DNA of 64,000 bases from Umezawaea sp049997955 (GTDB lineage: Bacteria > Actinomycetota > Actinomycetes > Mycobacteriales > Pseudonocardiaceae), in NCBI GenBank assembly GCA_049997955.1, contig JAEBDY010000017.1, positions 124,001 to 188,000 on the forward strand. Direction: 5' to 3'. How positions within the stretch are numbered: the stretch's first letter is position 1; each line of letters starts with the position of its first letter. Made by a program: the position numbers and the translations under genes. The notes under the pieces are model-generated. The model was given only the letters and a program-made list of their open reading frames with translations. It was not told the origin of the DNA and did not search any database. Positions 60,143 through 64,000 of the stretch are shown here, in pieces.

Positions 60143-60223
60143 ACGGCGGACGGGAGTGGTGGCCGGAAGTGGCATGGTGGATGCTGAACGCTTCCCGCCA
60201 CCCCCCATCTAGGAGGACATGCC

Positions 60224-60667
60224 GTGACGGCCCCGAAGGCCGATGAGGTCGAAGACGCCACCGCGCGCCTCTTCCTCACCATCGGCAGGTTGTCCAGACT
60301 GCTGCGCCGCACCGGCTCGCCCGGTCTCGGTCCGGGTGCGGTGTCCGCGCTCGCCACGCTGGCCCGGTGCGGGCCGATGCGGCTCGGGGACCTGGCGCAG
60401 AAGGAAGGCGTCGCCCCGCCGACGCTGTCGCGGATCGTCGCGGCGCTGGTGGAGGCCGGGTACGTGCGGCGCGAGCCCGACCCGCAGGACGGCCGGGCCT
60501 GGCTGGCCACCCCCACGCCCGAGGGTGAGGAGATGGTGTCCGGTGTGCGGTCCGCCCGGATGACGGAGCTGCGCCGCCGGATGGAGATGCTGTCGCCGGA
60601 GCACCAGTCGGCGCTGATCGCCGCGCTGGGCGCGCTGGAGGAGATCGTGGCCGAGGAGAACCGCTAG
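60224..60667 (+). CDS. MarR family regulator
   Basis: A 147-residue MarR protein: helix-turn-helix RLGDLAQKEGVAPPTLSRIVAALVEAGYV and wing REPDPQDGRAWLATPTPEG. It has dimerising helices at both ends. Targets are unknown; no exporter lies next to it. GTG at 60224 has AGGAGG 7-8 bp ahead. Its stop shares CTAG with the convergent vanZ-like gene. Confidence 0.92.
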   Translation: MTAPKADEVEDATARLFLTIGRLSRLLRRTGSPGLGPGAVSALATLARCGPMRLGDLAQKEGVAPPTLSRIVAALVEAGYVRREPDPQDGRAWLATPTPEGEEMVSGVRSARMTELRRRMEMLSPEHQSALIAALGALEEIVAEENR

Positions 60668-61212
60668 CGGGCCGCAGACTCGTGCTCAGCGACGGGCTTG
60701 CCGGTCCCGCTGCCGAAAGCCCAGCTGAACAGCCACCCGAACAGCACGGCGAACACCGCGCCGATCGTGTTGTTGTAGAAGTCCTGCGCCTCGCACACGC
60801 CCACGTCGGTGACGGCCTGCACGAGTTCCACGCCCCCGCTGACCGCGGCGCAGGCCAGCAGCACCACTCCCGGCTTCCGCGTGGCCAGCGTCCCGAAGAA
60901 CGCGAACGGCACGAGCATCAGGAAGTTCAGCCGCGCCAACGAGCCGATGAGCGAGAAGTCGTTGAGCACGCACAGCTGCAACGGGTGCAGCGTGGTGACG
61001 CCGAGCACCCCCGGCCGCGCCAACGTGACCGCGAGCGCCAGCGCCAGGCCGCAGCCCGCCAGCACGGCGGGCAGTCGACGCCAGCCACACCACCGCGCCA
61101 GTGCCAGCCCGGCGGCACCCGCCGTGGCGCATCCCAGCACCAGCGCCAGGACCACGAGGGGCTGGTTGAGGATCACCTCGGCCCAGTAGGCGTCCTGCGA
61201 GTACCGGTGCAT
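60664..61212 (-). CDS. VanZ family membrane protein
   Basis: The 182-residue protein has five or so helices and the VanZ pattern VLNDFSLIGSLARLNFLMLVPFAFFGTL and ELVQAVTDVGVCEAQDFYNNTIGAVFAVLFGWL. VanZ proteins are linked to teicoplanin resistance, but most members have unknown roles. No other glycopeptide-resistance gene lies nearby. It ends in the CTAG shared with marR. Confidence 0.85.
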   Translation of the reverse strand: MHRYSQDAYWAEVILNQPLVVLALVLGCATAGAAGLALARWCGWRRLPAVLAGCGLALALAVTLARPGVLGVTTLHPLQLCVLNDFSLIGSLARLNFLMLVPFAFFGTLATRKPGVVLLACAAVSGGVELVQAVTDVGVCEAQDFYNNTIGAVFAVLFGWLFSWAFGSGTGKPVAEHESAAR

Positions 61213-61248
61213 GCCGTATGAGACGCGCGGAGCCCTCCTCTGGTTGGC

Positions 61249-61653
61249 TCAGCCCTTGTCGCCCCAGATCATCTCGGCCAGCAGGACCAGACCCCAGATG
61301 ACCAGCGGGGCCAGCGGCCAGAAGAACTTCAGCTCGCCCTGGGTGAAGGACGTGACGCCCCAGACACCGGTCATGATGACCGCGCCGCCCGCCCAGTAGC
61401 CCCACTCGGAGCGGAAGTCCTCGCGGCTGACCTCCTCCTTGTTCGCGACCTGGTCGACGACCGGAGCGGGGAGGTCGGCGGTGACGGGCGCGAGGTCGCC
61501 CAGCGTCGTGGCCGCCAGCGCCCGCCGGGTGCGCTGCTCGTACTCGGCGAGGTCCAGCCTGCCCTCGCCGAGGGCGGTGGCCAGGCGTTCCGCCGCTCGC
61601 AGGCGGTCGGTGTCGGACGCTCGGGTGGATGGTGTGAGGTGGAGCTCGGACAC
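61249..61653 (-). CDS. DUF1707 / 2TM domain protein
   Basis: This 134-residue protein has an N-terminal DUF1707 (SHOCT-like) domain (RASDTDRLRAAERLATALGEGRLDLAEYEQRTRRAL) and two C-terminal helices of the 2TM type (GYWAGGAVIMTGVWGVTSF; FFWPLAPLVIWGLVLLAEMIWG). Function is unknown. GTG at 61653 gives the common start VSELHLTPSTRASD. It is divergent from a TetR gene, which may control it. Confidence 0.85.
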   Translation of the reverse strand: MSELHLTPSTRASDTDRLRAAERLATALGEGRLDLAEYEQRTRRALAATTLGDLAPVTADLPAPVVDQVANKEEVSREDFRSEWGYWAGGAVIMTGVWGVTSFTQGELKFFWPLAPLVIWGLVLLAEMIWGDKG

Positions 61654-61670
61654 GGTGACCCCCAGGTGAT

Positions 61671-61688
61671 TAGAATACGAGTGTATCC
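61671..61688. promoter_or_regulatory. -10 box and candidate TetR operator
   Basis: TAGAAT (61671-61676) is a good -10 for the plus-strand tetR gene. The near-palindrome GAATAC-GAGT-GTATCC (61673-61688) overlaps it, as expected for autoregulation. Confidence 0.5.
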
Positions 61689-61702
61689 CAAAAGGAGTGC
61701 CG

Positions 61703-62290
61703 GTGCCGAAGGTCGTGGATCGGGCGGAGCAGCGCCGGGAGATCGGCGCGGCCCTGCTGCGCGTCGTCGTCCGCGACGGGATGGAGCAGGTCAGCGTCCG
61801 GACCGTCGCCGCCGAAGCGGGCCGGTCGGCGGGAGCGGTGCAGAAGTACTTCGCCACCAAGGACGACCTGCTCCGGTTCGCGCTCGACCTCGCGGACGAA
61901 CGGGTGACCGAGCGGTTCGCCCACGTCGACCAGACCGGTCCGGTGCCCGCCGTGCTGCGCCGCTACCTCCTCGCGTTCCTCCCGCTGGACGACTCGCGCC
62001 GCGCGGAGGTGCTGGTGCGGGCGGCGTTCGCGGAGAAGGGCGTGCGAGACGACCAGTACGCGCGCGTGCTCCGCGACGCCGACGGGCAGGTCGGCCGGAT
62101 CCTCGCCGACATGCTGGAGCGGTCGGACGAGGTCCGGCACGACGTCGACCCGCTGGTGCTGGCCGACGCCGTGCTGGCCCTCGCCGACGGCTTCGCCGCG
62201 CGGATGCTCTACACCCGCGACCAGGACGAGGCGCTGCTCCTCGCCATGGACGTGGCGCTGTCAGGCCTGCTCCAGCCTCCACAGCGGTGA
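61703..62290 (+). CDS. TetR family regulator
   Basis: The 195-residue regulator has helix-turn-helix VSVRTVAAEAGRSAGAVQKYFATKDDL and a helical C-terminal domain. GTG at 61703 is chosen because AAGGAG lies 5 bp ahead; the earlier in-frame GTG overlaps that site. It is divergent from the DUF1707 gene and its 3' end overlaps convergent thiD by 30 bp. Confidence 0.9.
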   Translation: MPKVVDRAEQRREIGAALLRVVVRDGMEQVSVRTVAAEAGRSAGAVQKYFATKDDLLRFALDLADERVTERFAHVDQTGPVPAVLRRYLLAFLPLDDSRRAEVLVRAAFAEKGVRDDQYARVLRDADGQVGRILADMLERSDEVRHDVDPLVLADAVLALADGFAARMLYTRDQDEALLLAMDVALSGLLQPPQR

Positions 62291-63124
62291 CACGGGCCCG
62301 ACCCCGGCGCCCAGCGGGTACGACGCGGCCACCGAGCGGACCACGAAGTCCTTGCCGAACCGCACGGCCGTCCGCACGTCCTCGCCGCGGGCCAGCCGGG
62401 AGCTGATCGACGACGCGAGCGTGTCACCGCTGCCGTGCGTGTGCTTGGTGGCGTAGCGGGGGCCGGGCAGCTCGGTGAAGTCCTCGCCGTCGAACAGCAG
62501 GTCGAGGCACTCCGGGTCGGACCACATGTGCCCGCCCTTCACCAGCACCCACTGCGGGCCCAGCGCGTACAGCGCCTTCGCCGCCTCCCGCTGCTGCTTC
62601 CGGTCCTGCACCGAGATGCCGGTGAGCAGCCGCACCTCGTCCAGGTTCGGCGTCACCAGGGTCGCGCGCGGGAACAGCAGCGTCCGCACGGCCTCCAGCG
62701 CCTGGTCGGTCAGCAGCTGGTCGCCGTGCATCGACGCGGCCACCGGGTCGACGACGAACGGGATCGAACCCGATCGTCCGATGTGGACCCGGTCGCACGC
62801 CTCGGCGACCGCCTCGATGATCCCGGCGCTCGCCAGCATCCCGGTCTTCGCCGCGCCCACGCCGATGTCGGTCGCCACCGCCTCGATCTGGGCGGCGACC
62901 ACCTCCGGCGGGATCTCGACGAAGCCCGTGACGCCCAGTGAGTTCTGCACGGTGATCGCGGTGACCGCGGTCATGCCGTGCACCCCGCAGGCGAACAGCG
63001 TCCGGAGGTCGGCCTGCAGGCCCGCACCACCGCCGGAGTCGGACCCGGCGATGGTGAGGACCCGGGGTGGGGTCTCGGCCCCCTGTGGTGGCGCCCCCGC
63101 TGAGGCGCTCGCGTCGGCGTGCAC
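62261..63124 (-). CDS. thiD: Hydroxymethylpyrimidine (phosphate) kinase
   Basis: ThiD phosphorylates hydroxymethylpyrimidine and its monophosphate. The 287-residue ribokinase-fold protein has VLTIAGSDSGGGAGLQADLRT, TAVTAITVQNSLGV, VGAAKTGMLAS, FVVDPVAASMHGDQLL, TPNLDEVRLLTG, VLVKGGHM and the anion hole HTHGSGDTLASSISSRLARG. GTG at 63124 lies 1 bp after the thiC stop, so the two are coupled. Confidence 0.94.
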   Translation of the reverse strand: MHADASASAGAPPQGAETPPRVLTIAGSDSGGGAGLQADLRTLFACGVHGMTAVTAITVQNSLGVTGFVEIPPEVVAAQIEAVATDIGVGAAKTGMLASAGIIEAVAEACDRVHIGRSGSIPFVVDPVAASMHGDQLLTDQALEAVRTLLFPRATLVTPNLDEVRLLTGISVQDRKQQREAAKALYALGPQWVLVKGGHMWSDPECLDLLFDGEDFTELPGPRYATKHTHGSGDTLASSISSRLARGEDVRTAVRFGKDFVVRSVAASYPLGAGVGPVSPLWRLEQA

Positions 63125-63125
63125 G

Positions 63126-64000
<875 letters not shown>

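Overview
The window is about 64 kb of a very GC-rich actinomycete chromosome. GTG and TTG starts, 1-4 bp start/stop overlaps, actinobacterial families (CarD, AfsR/SARP, DasR, DUF3159, LpqE-like lipoprotein) and ABC sugar importers without their own ATPase all fit. The trehalose, secreted-protease and sugar gene set resembles Pseudonocardiaceae (Saccharothrix/Lentzea/Actinosynnema type); that family placement is inference.

Layout. 1-4.6 kb: the conserved block PPOX enzyme - ispF - ispD - carD (minus strand) and divergent lpqE-like - radA. In Mycobacterium tuberculosis this block continues with disA, which is absent here. 4.7-10.5 kb: a minus-strand unit of a ThrE-type exporter, otsA and a trehalose-phosphatase/GH15 fusion. 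10.8-13.2 kb: tRNA-Thr(TGT), a TetR/RidA divergent pair and an aldo/keto reductase. 13.1-18.0 kb: an OmpR-type two-component system divergent from a ferric-reductase-like flavoprotein, an FMN-binding protein and ApbE, which form a covalent-flavin electron-transfer module. 18.0-25.1 kb: TetR, a probable unannotated structured small RNA, an ADP-ribosylglycohydrolase, a 933-aa AfsR-type regulator, a GDSL hydrolase, a membrane-anchored Thr/Pro-rich protein and a tandem hairpin-repeat cluster.

25.1-51.9 kb is a sugar-catabolism region. (i) A ROK regulator, ABC importer, GH4 glycosidase and BadF-type kinase operon is interrupted by an IS200/IS605-type element whose TnpB has lost the RuvC-I region. 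(ii) A DUF3159 gene has a candidate iron box, followed by a second BadF kinase and a large secreted subtilisin. (iii) A non-phosphorylative L-fucose pathway (FAH hydrolase, L-fuconate dehydratase, SDR, AKR) has an FCD-GntR regulator; the same 15-bp operator type precedes both the operon and the regulator. (iv) nagA and a dasR-dasABC-GH3-SIS locus for N-acetylglucosamine/chitobiose have DasR (dre-like) sites at nagA, at dasA and, unusually, inside the GH3 gene ahead of the SIS gene.

51.9-64 kb: an EmrB-type exporter, a threonine-dehydratase-like enzyme, a Thr/Pro-rich membrane protein, a streptogrisin-type protease with a long leader, then thiamine genes (thiE; TPP riboswitch-thiOSG; thiD and thiC, the latter cut by the window end) with a MarR/VanZ/DUF1707/TetR interlude.

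Starts were chosen by Shine-Dalgarno fit and family N-termini. Functional names rest on sequence motifs read by eye; no database search was run.
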